DNA of 64,000 nt from a virus, in IMG/VR virus record IMGVR_UViG_3300017963_000192, positions 1 to 64,000 of that record. One strand, given 5' to 3'. Made by a program: the position numbers and the translations under genes. The number at the start of each line of letters is the position of its first letter. Position 1 is the stretch's first letter. Shown here piece after piece: positions 7,955-15,663 of the stretch. The notes under the pieces are model-generated. The model was not told where the DNA came from. It did no database searches and worked only from the letters and a program-made list of their open reading frames with translations.

Positions 7955-8962
7955 TTAATTCTCCTCGTAGTATTTTATCCATTTTTTTATAGTTGCGTCT
8001 GAAACATTATACATCTTTGAAATAGCTTTTATACTATATCCAAAATTGATAAGTTCTTTAAGTTCGTTTCTGGATGCTGGTGGTATATTAAACATTTTTA
8101 GTTTGTTTTTGTATTTGATGTAATCTTTTATGGGTTCTATTTTTTCGTGATAATTGTCTGGTTTTTTTGTTATTTGATACTCATATTTTAATGCGTGATT
8201 TCCTGTTTTTGGAGGTGTTACATAATATGCACAAATCTCATTATGATTAATCATTTTCATAAAATCATTTTGTATTTTCATTATAATTTCATAAACTGCA
8301 TAATAACTGACATCAACTTCATCAGCAATTTCTTGACATGTTTTTGCACCAAACATGTATTCATCACAAACCTTTTTAGTTGTTTCTGTTTTGGCTCTTT
8401 TTTTATAATAATTTAGAATTCTCATCATATGTTTCATAATTTCTTTTGTTATGAAATACTCATGTACTGAATTCTTTCCACCATATTTCCTATCCCTTGC
8501 TTGAGAATTAGCTACCATACTAATAGGAGTTTTTTTTAAGTGAATAATTTCTGTCTTTATTTGAGAATATAAATTTTTCTTTACTTTTATATTGATAAAA
8601 TAAGGAAATGATGCCATTTTTGAGTCATATTCTATTAAACCTTTTTCAAATAAAATGTATGATTGTTGAAATAAATCTTTAATATCTATTCTATTAGAAT
8701 AGCGTCTACAATATTTTTCATATGTAATAGATGTTGCTCTTTTTAATAAGGGAAGAAATATTACTAATAGAATATTTTTGACATCACTATTTCCTTTTTT
8801 AACAAGCTCTACTAAATAATTAATGTTTTTACAAAGTACTACCATTTCTTTATCAGATTTATTCCTCTTTCTTGCTAAAGATAATGTTTCTATTACTAAT
8901 CTGTTATACTTCGTTAATTTATATATAGTTCTTTCTATTTCTTTTTTGCTATATTTTATCAT
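7955..8962 (-). CDS. divergent sigma-70-like factor
   Basis: 335 residues. The middle (about 95-135, DIKDLFQQSYILFEKGLIEYD then SFPYFINIKVKKNLY) resembles sigma region 2, where -10 DNA and core polymerase are bound. About residues 200-235 (CQEIADEVDVSYYAVYEIIMK) read as a region-4-like helix-turn-helix. A second helix-turn-helix ends the protein (SIKAISKMYNVSDATIKKWI), which is unusual. It could direct host RNA polymerase to phage promoters. The match is by fold pattern only, so a general DNA-binding regulator is the alternative. Together with the STAS and receiver genes nearby it suggests a regulatory block. Confidence 0.6.
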   Translation of the reverse strand: MIKYSKKEIERTIYKLTKYNRLVIETLSLARKRNKSDKEMVVLCKNINYLVELVKKGNSDVKNILLVIFLPLLKRATSITYEKYCRRYSNRIDIKDLFQQSYILFEKGLIEYDSKMASFPYFINIKVKKNLYSQIKTEIIHLKKTPISMVANSQARDRKYGGKNSVHEYFITKEIMKHMMRILNYYKKRAKTETTKKVCDEYMFGAKTCQEIADEVDVSYYAVYEIIMKIQNDFMKMINHNEICAYYVTPPKTGNHALKYEYQITKKPDNYHEKIEPIKDYIKYKNKLKMFNIPPASRNELKELINFGYSIKAISKMYNVSDATIKKWIKYYEEN

Positions 8963-8984
8963 TTATATCTTAATAAATTTTATT

Positions 8985-9143
8985 CTAATCAGTTTCATTT
9001 TCTTCAAAATTTCTACTACACATTACTGAATATGAATCTAAAGATAAAGATCTTAAAATCTCTTTTATCCTCTCATCCATAGCCTCAAGAGCACCATTAT
9101 CTAATTCTTCACTAGTTTTAATAGTAAATGTAAGTGTAACCAT
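8985..9143 (-). CDS. hypothetical micro-protein
   Basis: 52 residues, beta strand start (VTLTFTIKTSEE) then a helix; acidic. It has a GGAG ribosome binding site and abuts the next gene upstream (start 9143, neighbour stop at 9144). Possibly a small inhibitor or antirestriction-like protein, but nothing specific supports that. Confidence 0.5.
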   Translation of the reverse strand: MVTLTFTIKTSEELDNGALEAMDERIKEILRSLSLDSYSVMCSRNFEENETD

Positions 9144-9332
9144 TTAATTCTCCTTTTTACAAGTACAGACATTTATAGACAAAGAATGATCTGACTCGCC
9201 TAAAACTATTTTATTATGTATGACACACATATGCCATTCGTGACCATTTTCACAAATTCTATCTGATCTAGGACACCTACAAGATATTTGATAAGGTGCG
9301 TTACAGATTGGACAATAATCAAAATTTTTCAT
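9144..9332 (-). CDS. zinc-finger micro-protein
   Basis: 62 residues with CPICNAPYQISCRC, ICENGHEWHMC and a final CTC; six or more Cys and several His give at least one zinc site. Its ATG overlaps the TGA of the gene upstream (ATGA), indicating coupled translation. Confidence 0.65.
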   Translation of the reverse strand: MKNFDYCPICNAPYQISCRCPRSDRICENGHEWHMCVIHNKIVLGESDHSLSINVCTCKKEN

Positions 9333-9481
9333 GTCGTATCATTTTCTTCCTTTTCTTTTTGTTTAATAATTTCTTCAACAGCTTTTGTATAACCACATCC
9401 TTTATCTATAAATGATAAATAATGTTTCCATAATTTTTTAACCGACATTCTTTTTAATTGTTTTTCAGTATAAAATTTCAC
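9329..9481 (-). CDS. hypothetical micro-protein
   Basis: 50 residues, basic and helical (KQLKRMSVKKLWKHYLSF). GTG start overlapping the previous stop, TGA overlapping the next ATG. Both overlaps make it a plausible gene in the operon. No family recognised. Confidence 0.5.
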   Translation of the reverse strand: MKFYTEKQLKRMSVKKLWKHYLSFIDKGCGYTKAVEEIIKQKEKEENDTT

Positions 9482-9624
9482 TTATTCTTTTTTCTTTTAT
9501 ATTTATAGCATACATCATCTTCTAATATTAATATTCCTTGACCATCTCCTTCCCGTTTAAAACAAATATTCTCTGGTGTTGCATATTTACAATTTTTACA
9601 GCAAGGTTTTTCTTTTTTGTCCAC
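9478..9624 (-). CDS. zinc-binding micro-protein
   Basis: 48 residues with PCCKNC near the start and two later Cys (ICF, VCY), a compact four-Cys site. GTG start overlaps the TAG stop of the upstream gene, with GGAG a few bases ahead of it. Confidence 0.5.
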   Translation of the reverse strand: MDKKEKPCCKNCKYATPENICFKREGDGQGILILEDDVCYKYKRKKNK

Positions 9625-10031
9625 TATTTTCTCCAATAAGCATAATGTTTCCTAATACAAAGATAGTCCATATTTTCTTCATTTTGTTTAGCTTCAACTT
9701 CGAAAATTATTTCTCTATAAGAAATCCAGAAAATATCTTTGAAAAATTGTAGCCAAGTTTTTTCTTTAGATTTACTTGGTATCATTTTAAATAAATTTAT
9801 AACATATCTTATTAAAAAATGACCTACATAAAGAATGTACCATAAAATAATGCCCCATTCTCGTGCTTGTGCAAAATGAATACATTCGTGATTTTCTATA
9901 ATGTTTCCATAATCAGTATTTAAATATTCTTGTTTTATTAGAAACAAGAATCCTAAATGAGATTGAGCACTTACACCACAGGCAGTTAAATACTTATCAG
10001 TTATGTCTCCAGATATTGTAATAAATTTCAT
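9624..10031 (-). CDS. small membrane-associated HExxH protein
   Basis: 135 residues starting MKFITISGDITDKY, preceded by an AGGAGG ribosome binding site. It contains HECIHFAQAREWG, an HExxH zinc-metallopeptidase motif, directly followed by a hydrophobic segment (ILWYILYVGHFLIRYVI) and a membrane-proximal basic helix. This combination is known from short uncharacterised proteins in phages and bacteria. It may be a peptidase or a non-enzymatic zinc protein at the inner membrane. A terminator-like hairpin lies upstream (10096-10125). Confidence 0.6.
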   Translation of the reverse strand: MKFITISGDITDKYLTACGVSAQSHLGFLFLIKQEYLNTDYGNIIENHECIHFAQAREWGIILWYILYVGHFLIRYVINLFKMIPSKSKEKTWLQFFKDIFWISYREIIFEVEAKQNEENMDYLCIRKHYAYWRK

Positions 10032-10095
10032 CACAGCACCTCCTTGCTTAAAATTTCTACTGCTATTTGACATACTAATAGAAAAGTTAGTACAT

Positions 10096-10125
10096 CAAAA
10101 AGATTTGCATTGTGTTCTGCAAATC
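10096..10125 (-). terminator. rho-independent terminator
   Basis: Minus strand: GATTTGC, 10-nt loop, GCAAATC, then TTTTTG. It follows the zinc-ribbon gene at 10148-10342 and separates it from the gene at 9624-10031. Confidence 0.6.
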
Positions 10126-10147
10126 ATAACTAAATTTAAAACATGTT

Positions 10148-10342
10148 TTATCTTTGTTTTTCTTCGTATTCTCTTTGTTGTTCTTCTTCCATTCTTTCTC
10201 TTTCTTGTCGTTCATACTCTTGTTCCATCCATCTTCTATAATATCCATCTTTTCCGTGATCGATATCTCCATAACACATAGAACAAGTAGTAGAACCCTG
10301 ATCATCTGGTATCCAGGAACCACACATTACACAAGTAGCCAT
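10148..10342 (-). CDS. zinc-ribbon protein with charged helical tail
   Basis: 64 residues. N-terminal CVMCGSWIPDDQGSTTCSMC zinc ribbon, then a Glu/Arg-rich helix. It has a GGGGG ribosome binding site before ATG 10342. An overlapping reading frame at 10087-10323 has neither ribosome binding site nor sensible composition and is not annotated. Confidence 0.65.
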   Translation of the reverse strand: MATCVMCGSWIPDDQGSTTCSMCYGDIDHGKDGYYRRWMEQEYERQERERMEEEQQREYEEKQR

Positions 10343-10359
10343 TATTAAACCCCCTTAAA

Positions 10360-10884
10360 TTAAAAATAATCATCCTGTTTAAAATACCCATCAGGAAGAG
10401 CTTCTCTAAAATCATCTTTCCAAACTAAATTAAATTCTTTATTATACTTATCATAAAAATCGTGAGCTGACTTTGATCTACCTTTTCTATATAATGTTTT
10501 CCAATTGTTTGGTTCGCAAACATTAACGAGATAATGCATATTTGGTAAAGCTGGTAATTGTTCAGAATGATAAATCTTGAAAATATTAGCCAATGCATCT
10601 ATGTCAAAAGATGATTTAAATTCTATATCTATCCATAAATGTACATCTGGGTATTGCATACATTCTTCATAAATTGGTTGAAGATAAAGTTCTTGAAAGT
10701 CTCCACATTTTTTCTGCCATATTGAATGAGCAAGATAAAATTTATCGCAAGTATATATTAAATCAGCTTCAAAACAATTACAATCATGTTGAGTATAAGC
10801 ATCTACAAATGGTCTTAAACACCAATAATCATTATGTGAATTTTTAATAGGTATATCCAAAGGCATATTCTTTGTTAAAGACAT
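10360..10884 (-). CDS. PLC/GDPD-like phosphodiesterase-fold protein
   Basis: 174 residues. HNDYWCLRPFVDAY, CNCFEADLIYTCDKFYLAHS and LWIDIEF follow the pattern of the PI-PLC/glycerophosphodiester phosphodiesterase TIM barrel, where N-terminal His, an ExD pair and a second His build the active site. It is shorter than full family members (about 250), so it may be a trimmed or partial barrel. A distant relative is at 51899-52333. Possible substrates are phospholipid headgroups or glycerol-phosphate polymers; this is inference. Confidence 0.6.
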   Translation of the reverse strand: MSLTKNMPLDIPIKNSHNDYWCLRPFVDAYTQHDCNCFEADLIYTCDKFYLAHSIWQKKCGDFQELYLQPIYEECMQYPDVHLWIDIEFKSSFDIDALANIFKIYHSEQLPALPNMHYLVNVCEPNNWKTLYRKGRSKSAHDFYDKYNKEFNLVWKDDFREALPDGYFKQDDYF

Positions 10885-10899
10885 ATTTTATAACCCCCT

Positions 10900-11223
10900 T
10901 TATATTATGTCGTCTTCAGTCTCATAGATTTTAAAGTATCTATCCAATGTAGCAAGTTTTAAAATATTTAAAACATCATTTTGAATATTTACTAATGCGA
11001 ATTCCCCACCATGAGCTTTCATTTTTTTATTACCAGCAACTAACGCTCCTATTCCAGAAGAATCCATATAAGTTACTTTGCTTAAATCAACAAGCACATA
11101 TTTATGAGTTCCATCAGTAACAGTAAACATACTTTTCTTCAACTCACTTACATTGTATAAGTCAACTTCTCCTATAGGCTCTATGACTTTCCAGTCCATA
11201 TAATCCCTAAATGTTATTCTCAT
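10900..11223 (-). CDS. STAS-domain protein (anti-sigma factor antagonist-like)
   Basis: 107 residues, a complete STAS domain of the SpoIIAA/RsbV type: beta-rich start, IGEVDLYNVSELKK, then YVLVDLSKVTYMDSSGIGAL with the serine pair (residues 55-56) that in the family is phosphorylated by the cognate anti-sigma kinase. In bacteria such proteins free a sigma factor by binding its anti-sigma factor. Finding one in a phage suggests interference with host partner switching, or regulation of the phage sigma-like factor at 7955-8962 (both inference). No kinase partner is visible in the window. Confidence 0.82.
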   Translation of the reverse strand: MRITFRDYMDWKVIEPIGEVDLYNVSELKKSMFTVTDGTHKYVLVDLSKVTYMDSSGIGALVAGNKKMKAHGGEFALVNIQNDVLNILKLATLDRYFKIYETEDDII

Positions 11224-11264
11224 AACATCCCCCTAATATATTTAACGCTTTCATATCATATTAT

Positions 11265-11474
11265 TTAGCCAACTCTTTTTTTCTCCATTAATTCAACATC
11301 CCAAGCATTATTAGATATTGATTTTTCATCAACAATACAATCATGGTAAGTACAATTAAAACAATCCTCACAACAAACTTTTAAGTGTTGCCAAAGACAA
11401 TGTTTATCGTTACATACTAGGGTAGAATAACTATTTTTTTTAGTGAGCTTTCTACCACAAAATTTACAATTCAT
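11265..11474 (-). CDS. cysteine-rich zinc-binding protein
   Basis: 69 residues: CKFCGRKL at the start, then CNDKHC, VCCEDCFNCTYHDC. Eight or more Cys with His suggest two zinc sites. Lies between the receiver and STAS genes. A short non-coding gap of about 83 nt (11475-11557) precedes it. Confidence 0.65.
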   Translation of the reverse strand: MNCKFCGRKLTKKNSYSTLVCNDKHCLWQHLKVCCEDCFNCTYHDCIVDEKSISNNAWDVELMEKKRVG

Positions 11475-11557
11475 TTTTCCTTCTTCGAGACATTTTCTAA
11501 ACGTTTAACTCTCTTGTTTTAATTGTTCAAAGAGTCTTTTATCGCAGTTAATATCAT

Positions 11558-11965
11558 TTAGCACTCCTTTTTACCGTAATTAACCTTATAAAATAATGCC
11601 ATTTTTATAGCAGTATTTAAGGATTCTACAGAAAAAGGTTTAGATAAAAATCCACAAGGTTTTAGATTTTTAAATCTATCTACGGTTAATTTTTCTGGGA
11701 ATGCTGTTACAAAAATTATTGAAGTATCAATAATTTTTTGTATTTCTATTGCTGTTTCTACACCATCACGATTTCCTATAATTGAAATGTCCATAAGAAC
11801 AATGTTTGGTTCGTGTTTGATTGCTAAATCAATTGCATCTTCACAATTACTAGCAATTCCCACAACATTATAATTAAAACTGTCTAAAATAGCTTGTATA
11901 TTTAAAGCTATAATATTTTCATCTTCTACTACTAATATTTTTTTATGATTGTTTTCTCCATCCAT
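11558..11965 (-). CDS. stand-alone response-regulator receiver
   Basis: 135 residues, one CheY-like receiver domain and nothing else. Visible are the acidic pocket (ILVVEDEN, residues 10-17), the phospho-acceptor Asp59 (IVLMDISI), the switch Thr (IFVTAFPE) and the conserved Lys (GFLSKPFS). The DISIIGNRDGVETA stretch places it near receivers used in PAS-kinase systems. With no output domain it would act through protein contacts. A phage copy may sample or sequester host phosphoryl flow. Strong AGGAGG ribosome binding site. Confidence 0.9.
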   Translation of the reverse strand: MDGENNHKKILVVEDENIIALNIQAILDSFNYNVVGIASNCEDAIDLAIKHEPNIVLMDISIIGNRDGVETAIEIQKIIDTSIIFVTAFPEKLTVDRFKNLKPCGFLSKPFSVESLNTAIKMALFYKVNYGKKEC

Positions 11966-12122
11966 CTTGGTACCTCCTGTGTTTTATTTCACTCTCACTA
12001 TACCCTATTTGATATATATTGGTTAGAAAATGTCGAATATATTTAACTTGTTCAATTTCATTTTCTGAATTTTTTATCTTGTTTAATAATTCTTCAGATT
12101 TTTTATCAAAATTAATTGCCAT
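11943..12122 (-). CDS. hypothetical micro-protein
   Basis: 59 residues, helical and charged (FDKKSEELLNKIKNSENEIEQVKY). Its 3' end overlaps the receiver start by 23 nt and encodes the receiver's ribosome binding site, implying coupling. Family unknown. Confidence 0.5.
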   Translation of the reverse strand: MAINFDKKSEELLNKIKNSENEIEQVKYIRHFLTNIYQIGYSESEIKHRRYQDGWRKQS

Positions 12123-12131
12123 ATGACGGTT

Positions 12132-12308
12132 TTATCTCCTATTAACTATATACTTCCTATGAATTTGGAGAATCTTGTTCTTTTGATTCTCCGTAAGTTC
12201 ATAGTCTTGAGTATACACACTATTCATAAAATCAGATTCCCATTCATTAAGTTCGTCCGACTTCAAATTTATAATCCTTTCTATTATCGCATCAAAATCA
12301 TATCTCAT
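12132..12308 (-). CDS. hypothetical micro-protein
   Basis: 58 residues, helical. Starts one base after the neighbouring stop region (gene at 12310) with no room for separate control, so it is read in the same operon. No family recognised. Confidence 0.5.
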   Translation of the reverse strand: MRYDFDAIIERIINLKSDELNEWESDFMNSVYTQDYELTENQKNKILQIHRKYIVNRR

Positions 12309-12309
12309 A

Positions 12310-12513
12310 TTAACCTTTTTTACATTTATATCTTTCTACAGGACTAATAACAGCTTCTGCCCATTCTACTGTTTCTAAAAGAAAAAACCTCTCACCTGGT
12401 TTTTTCTTCGCAAGCTCCAACATGTCAGTAATAGCTTCATTCCTATCAGCATAAACTTTAGATGGGTTGTGGTCGCTACTGGTATTTCCTTTTTTTATCA
12501 TCCAAAATTTCAT
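12310..12513 (-). CDS. hypothetical protein
   Basis: 67 residues starting MKFWMIKKGNTSS. The ATG overlaps the TGA of the upstream membrane micro-protein (ATGA). A mixed alpha/beta pattern (GERFFLLETVEWAEAVISP) resembles small antitoxin-like or host-takeover proteins, with no specific match. Confidence 0.55.
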   Translation of the reverse strand: MKFWMIKKGNTSSDHNPSKVYADRNEAITDMLELAKKKPGERFFLLETVEWAEAVISPVERYKCKKG

Positions 12514-12650
12514 CTCAATAACCCTATCAAGCATCTAATAAATATTACTATGCCATAGACTATTCCTACTGAACCAATAAGAACCAGTAGGAAAAATCCA
12601 GCAGATTCTACCCATTCAAAATTAAGTAGAGATTTTTTTCTATAAGCCAT
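12510..12650 (-). CDS. single-pass membrane micro-protein
   Basis: 46 residues with a basic N-terminus and one long hydrophobic helix (about residues 18-44). It sits between two operon genes with overlapping start and stop. Could be a small accessory membrane peptide. Confidence 0.5.
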   Translation of the reverse strand: MAYRKKSLLNFEWVESAGFFLLVLIGSVGIVYGIVIFIRCLIGLLR

Positions 12651-12651
12651 T

Positions 12652-13758
12652 CTATGATAGTTTATCCTTTATCTTTTTTGTCAAATCATTCATTCTTTTT
12701 TTAACTGTTTCTTGAGTTTTCTTTGCTTTTGGATATAAACCATCAACATAATCCTTTGCCAATTTCTTAACTTTTTTACTACCCTCTAATACTTTTGGTA
12801 ATTTAGGAAGATAAGATTTGTCCTCTTCTTTCATTAAATCTTTATAATTATTTACATTAGTTTTTTTCAAACGAGTATGCCTTCCTCTAACTTCTGAAAC
12901 TAATTTCTGAAGAAGTTCTTCATCCATCTCTTCAAGAGTATCCAATTCATACTCCGCATCGTCTTTTTTAATAGTATCAACAAACTTATCTAAAGTTAAG
13001 TCACAATACTCATCTATCCAATCAACTATAAAATAAAGTTTGTCTGGCATATATTCTTGAACACCAAAACAAATAGGATCTTTTTCTTTAATCTTTTCCT
13101 TATTTGTTTTTAGTTTCTTCTCTTTTTTCTTTGTGCCGTCAACATCTGTCTTTTCTTTATAGTTGAGATACAATACCCAGATTTCATCAAAAAGTTTAAG
13201 CTTTTTAAATCTATCTATTCTTTTTTTGACGTTTGTAGGTATAGGTCTATCATAATGCTCAATCTTACTAAAGCCTATTTCAACATCTTTAACCTTATCT
13301 CTATACTTGTTAACAACAGATTTATCAACGAAATATTCAACACCACAAACCCCAAGTTCTTGCTCTCTTACAATTATAGCAATCTTTCTAGACAATTCCT
13401 CGTACAATGCTGTTTGACCTAAATCTTTGGCTTGTACAACTAACTTTTGAAGTTTAAGCAGTCTTTCATTAAGAAGTCTCTGCTCTAATTTTGAGAGTTT
13501 AGATTTTACGAATTTAAAGTAAAGTCTTGGGTGTATGACTTTCTTATTGTTCACCTTTTCTTCTGCCATATCGAAATGAATCTGTGTTCCGACATCCGTT
13601 ATATAATTACTATATGTTGAAGATGTCCAGGCAATGATTGCAGCAGAAGAATTCTGAATATAAAAAGTATCTCCTGTACCAGCAGAAAGACCAGTAATAC
13701 TAGAAGTCCCAGTATCATAATAAGTACCTTGAGTACTATCAGTTGTTGCCCAAGCCAT
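12652..13758 (-). CDS. large hypothetical protein, two-part architecture
   Basis: 368 residues. The first 60 are Ser/Thr/Gly-rich and beta-like (TTDSTQGTYYDTGTSSITG) as in virion surface or fibre-tip domains; the remainder is Lys/Glu-rich and helical, without recognised motifs. Such a composite could be a virion decoration or scaffold-like protein. It overlaps its upstream neighbour by one base (TAATG-type). Function unknown. Confidence 0.6.
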   Translation of the reverse strand: MAWATTDSTQGTYYDTGTSSITGLSAGTGDTFYIQNSSAAIIAWTSSTYSNYITDVGTQIHFDMAEEKVNNKKVIHPRLYFKFVKSKLSKLEQRLLNERLLKLQKLVVQAKDLGQTALYEELSRKIAIIVREQELGVCGVEYFVDKSVVNKYRDKVKDVEIGFSKIEHYDRPIPTNVKKRIDRFKKLKLFDEIWVLYLNYKEKTDVDGTKKKEKKLKTNKEKIKEKDPICFGVQEYMPDKLYFIVDWIDEYCDLTLDKFVDTIKKDDAEYELDTLEEMDEELLQKLVSEVRGRHTRLKKTNVNNYKDLMKEEDKSYLPKLPKVLEGSKKVKKLAKDYVDGLYPKAKKTQETVKKRMNDLTKKIKDKLS

Positions 13759-14360
13759 TATTTACCTCCTGGATTCAGATTAGCCAAGAAAAATCCAGAC
13801 ATAAGAAGTCCGAAATCATCTATTTCAATAAGAGATTTAAGAAGTTCTTCAATTTCTATTTTATTGGCAATTCTTATAGAAGTAATATGGGTATTAGAGA
13901 AGTAATTACTTGATTGTTCACCCTTCATAGAAACAGTTCGACCTTTCTCATCCTTAACCAATCTAGGTTTACCTAATTCAAACTCATTACCAACAGGATC
14001 AGATAAAGGTACTAAAACTATTCCGTGTTTGTAGGTAATATTATTTATTTTGCTTTTGCTCTCTGGAAGTTTCTCGTTAATTACTTCACTAATTATTTTC
14101 CTTACGTGTGGTTCTCTACAATCAAAACCAGCATTAGCAATTAATTTATCTAATTTTATTGCTTTATCGGAATATTTACTTTTCTTTTTTATCTTTTTTA
14201 TTTTTTCTCCTTTAGGATATAATTCATATTCCGCTCCCCATTCAACGGTTCTTTTATACAAAAGCTCTGCCATGTTCTTTATTTGAGTATTTTTAGATTT
14301 CTCCTTTTTAGGAGCAGTATTTTTTTTAGACTTTACAGTCTTTTTATCTTTGGTTGCCAT
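13758..14360 (-). CDS. basic hypothetical protein
   Basis: 200 residues with a Lys-rich, low-complexity N-terminus (about 30 residues) typical of nucleic-acid-binding tails, then a mixed domain ending in a hydrophobic helix (LLMSGFFLANL). Overlaps the downstream gene by one base and probably works with it. No family recognised. Confidence 0.6.
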   Translation of the reverse strand: MATKDKKTVKSKKNTAPKKEKSKNTQIKNMAELLYKRTVEWGAEYELYPKGEKIKKIKKKSKYSDKAIKLDKLIANAGFDCREPHVRKIISEVINEKLPESKSKINNITYKHGIVLVPLSDPVGNEFELGKPRLVKDEKGRTVSMKGEQSSNYFSNTHITSIRIANKIEIEELLKSLIEIDDFGLLMSGFFLANLNPGGK

Positions 14361-14379
14361 TGTAATGGTCCTCCCTTTT

Positions 14380-14547
14380 TTAATCTTTGTTTTTATCTAC
14401 ATAATATTGTATAGCCTTTTGTAAAAAATCGAAAGTTGTTGTGTCATACTTTCCAGTTAATTCCTTTAAAGTTTTTCTTAAAGTTTCCTTATCTTCATTT
14501 GAAGGGCAATTAATTGATAGAATCGACCTATTTTCTTTTGTATCCAT
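14380..14547 (-). CDS. small protein, possible ribbon-helix-helix
   Basis: 55 residues from the start at 14547 (GGAGA ribosome binding site). RSILSINCPSNEDKETLRKT gives a beta strand followed by two helices, as in ribbon-helix-helix regulators. First gene after the promoter at 14597-14625, a position typical for a regulator of the leftward operon (inference). Confidence 0.55.
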   Translation of the reverse strand: MDTKENRSILSINCPSNEDKETLRKTLKELTGKYDTTTFDFLQKAIQYYVDKNKD

Positions 14548-14596
14548 ATTTTCTCCATTTAAAAGGTAAGCATCATATATGTATGACATATATTAC

Positions 14597-14625
14597 AATA
14601 TAATAATGCCACATAATAAAATCAA
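14597..14625 (-). promoter_or_regulatory. sigma70-like promoter for the 5-14.5 kb operon
   Basis: Minus strand TTGATT (14620-14625), 17-nt spacer, TATATT (14597-14602). It lies between a terminator and the first gene of a long leftward run, exactly where a promoter is needed. Confidence 0.6.
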
Positions 14626-14642
14626 TAACTTTTTTTATTAAT

Positions 14643-14675
14643 AATAAAAAACTCTCTTTTTAAGAGAGTTTTTTT
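14643..14675 (-). terminator. rho-independent terminator
   Basis: AACTCTC / GAGAGTT stem with A and T tracts on both sides, so it could work in both directions. It overlaps the last codons of the E1-like gene and ends the 14.6-16.8 kb unit. Confidence 0.8.
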
Positions 14676-15253
14676 ATGTTATACTTATTTGTTATGATAT
14701 AGTCTGATTTTGTTTTGCTTTCTATGAAGTCACTTATAACACCTGTAGCAAATCCTGTTACAAATGTTATAAATGGTACAGCCTCACGCATTTCACATAT
14801 ATCATCTTGTTCCTCTGGTATATCGTTAGGAACAGAATAATTTTCGTGCCAAATTATTTCTGCTGTATATTGAGGAGAAAATCCTATATGAAGAATATCA
14901 GGATTCCACCCATTTGCAGATTCAAAAAGTTTTCTTGATTCACTATTATCAAAACAATCAATCATAAGATGTTCTTCTTTAATATTTTTAAGATTTGCTA
15001 CGTGCTTTTTATGGGTCATTTTCATATCTAATGGAGAATATTTAAATTTCCTAAGATTAAGACCTAGTACACCTTGCATAGCAAGAACTTTTTTAATTCC
15101 AATATGAGGAATTAGGTATGCTTGTGTCATGATATTTCTTTCTTCAACTACATCATAATCTATACCCATAAATTCAATATTTGGGTATTTCTTTGCTAAT
15201 TGAAGTAATAGATTTGATCCTATAGCACCTAATCCAAATATATCTATCTTCAT
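14660..15253 (-). CDS. ThiF/E1-like adenylyltransferase-fold protein
   Basis: 197 residues. Rossmann start IFGLGAIGSNLLLQLAKKYP (GxGxxG), then GIDYDVVEERNIMTQAY, the E1 pattern D-x-D-x-V-E-x-x-N-x(3)-Q, IGIKKVLAMQ, and LMIDCFDNSESRKLF with the family Asp. E1/ThiF/MoeB enzymes adenylate the C-terminus of ubiquitin-like proteins. The usual catalytic Arg before Gln is Thr here, and a Cys follows later (DICEMREAVPF), so activity is uncertain. Its start overlaps the JAB-like gene, implying a joint role as in bacterial ubiquitin-like modules; no ubiquitin-like or E2 gene is visible. Confidence 0.8.
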   Translation of the reverse strand: MKIDIFGLGAIGSNLLLQLAKKYPNIEFMGIDYDVVEERNIMTQAYLIPHIGIKKVLAMQGVLGLNLRKFKYSPLDMKMTHKKHVANLKNIKEEHLMIDCFDNSESRKLFESANGWNPDILHIGFSPQYTAEIIWHENYSVPNDIPEEQDDICEMREAVPFITFVTGFATGVISDFIESKTKSDYIITNKYNIKKLS

Positions 15254-15660
15254 TTCATCTCTCCATATGATAAATATTTTAAAAATAAGAGTTCGTTATG
15301 TAATAAACGTCTTTTAGCATCTTCCTCAATTTCAACATAGCCTTCTTTTTGTTGTGTAAACCATATCATTTTATAATATGTATTAAACATATCAATCTCA
15401 CTTGCTAAAAATGTTATCACATAAAAATTAATATCCATACCAAAAGCTAATCTTAAACCTTTCATACAGTTCTTGTCTGTTTCACTTAAAAATAATGAAT
15501 CAGTTGGATGTACATGATAAAAATGATACAAATCAGAGCAAAGAGAAGTGTTTTTACTGTATTTCCAAATACGCTCAAAATTAAATTCTACAGATGTAGG
15601 AGTTCCTCTACTGAAATCTATTATCTTGTCATTAAATATTGTTATAGATGATTCTATCAT
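15250..15660 (-). CDS. JAB/JAMM-domain metalloprotease-like protein
   Basis: 136 residues with HVHPTDSLFLSETD (residues 49-62), an exact H-x-H-P-x6-S-x2-D JAMM zinc motif. JAMM enzymes remove ubiquitin-like proteins from targets or process their tails. It overlaps the E1-like gene by 4 nt and follows the HNH gene by 3 nt, forming a compact three-gene set. In bacteria, E1 plus JAB pairs occur in CBASS and Bil-type defence; in a phage the set may counter or copy such chemistry (inference). Confidence 0.82.
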   Translation of the reverse strand: MIESSITIFNDKIIDFSRGTPTSVEFNFERIWKYSKNTSLCSDLYHFYHVHPTDSLFLSETDKNCMKGLRLAFGMDINFYVITFLASEIDMFNTYYKMIWFTQQKEGYVEIEEDAKRRLLHNELLFLKYLSYGEMK

Positions 15661-15663
15661 TTT

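Noticed and set aside
7955-8962. RNA polymerase subunit or primase
   Set aside because: No catalytic motifs; region-2 and HTH pattern only fits a sigma-like or regulator protein.
10087-10323. Alternative minus frame over the zinc-ribbon gene
   Set aside because: No ribosome binding site and low-complexity Lys/Glu content; the 10148-10342 frame has motif and ribosome binding site.
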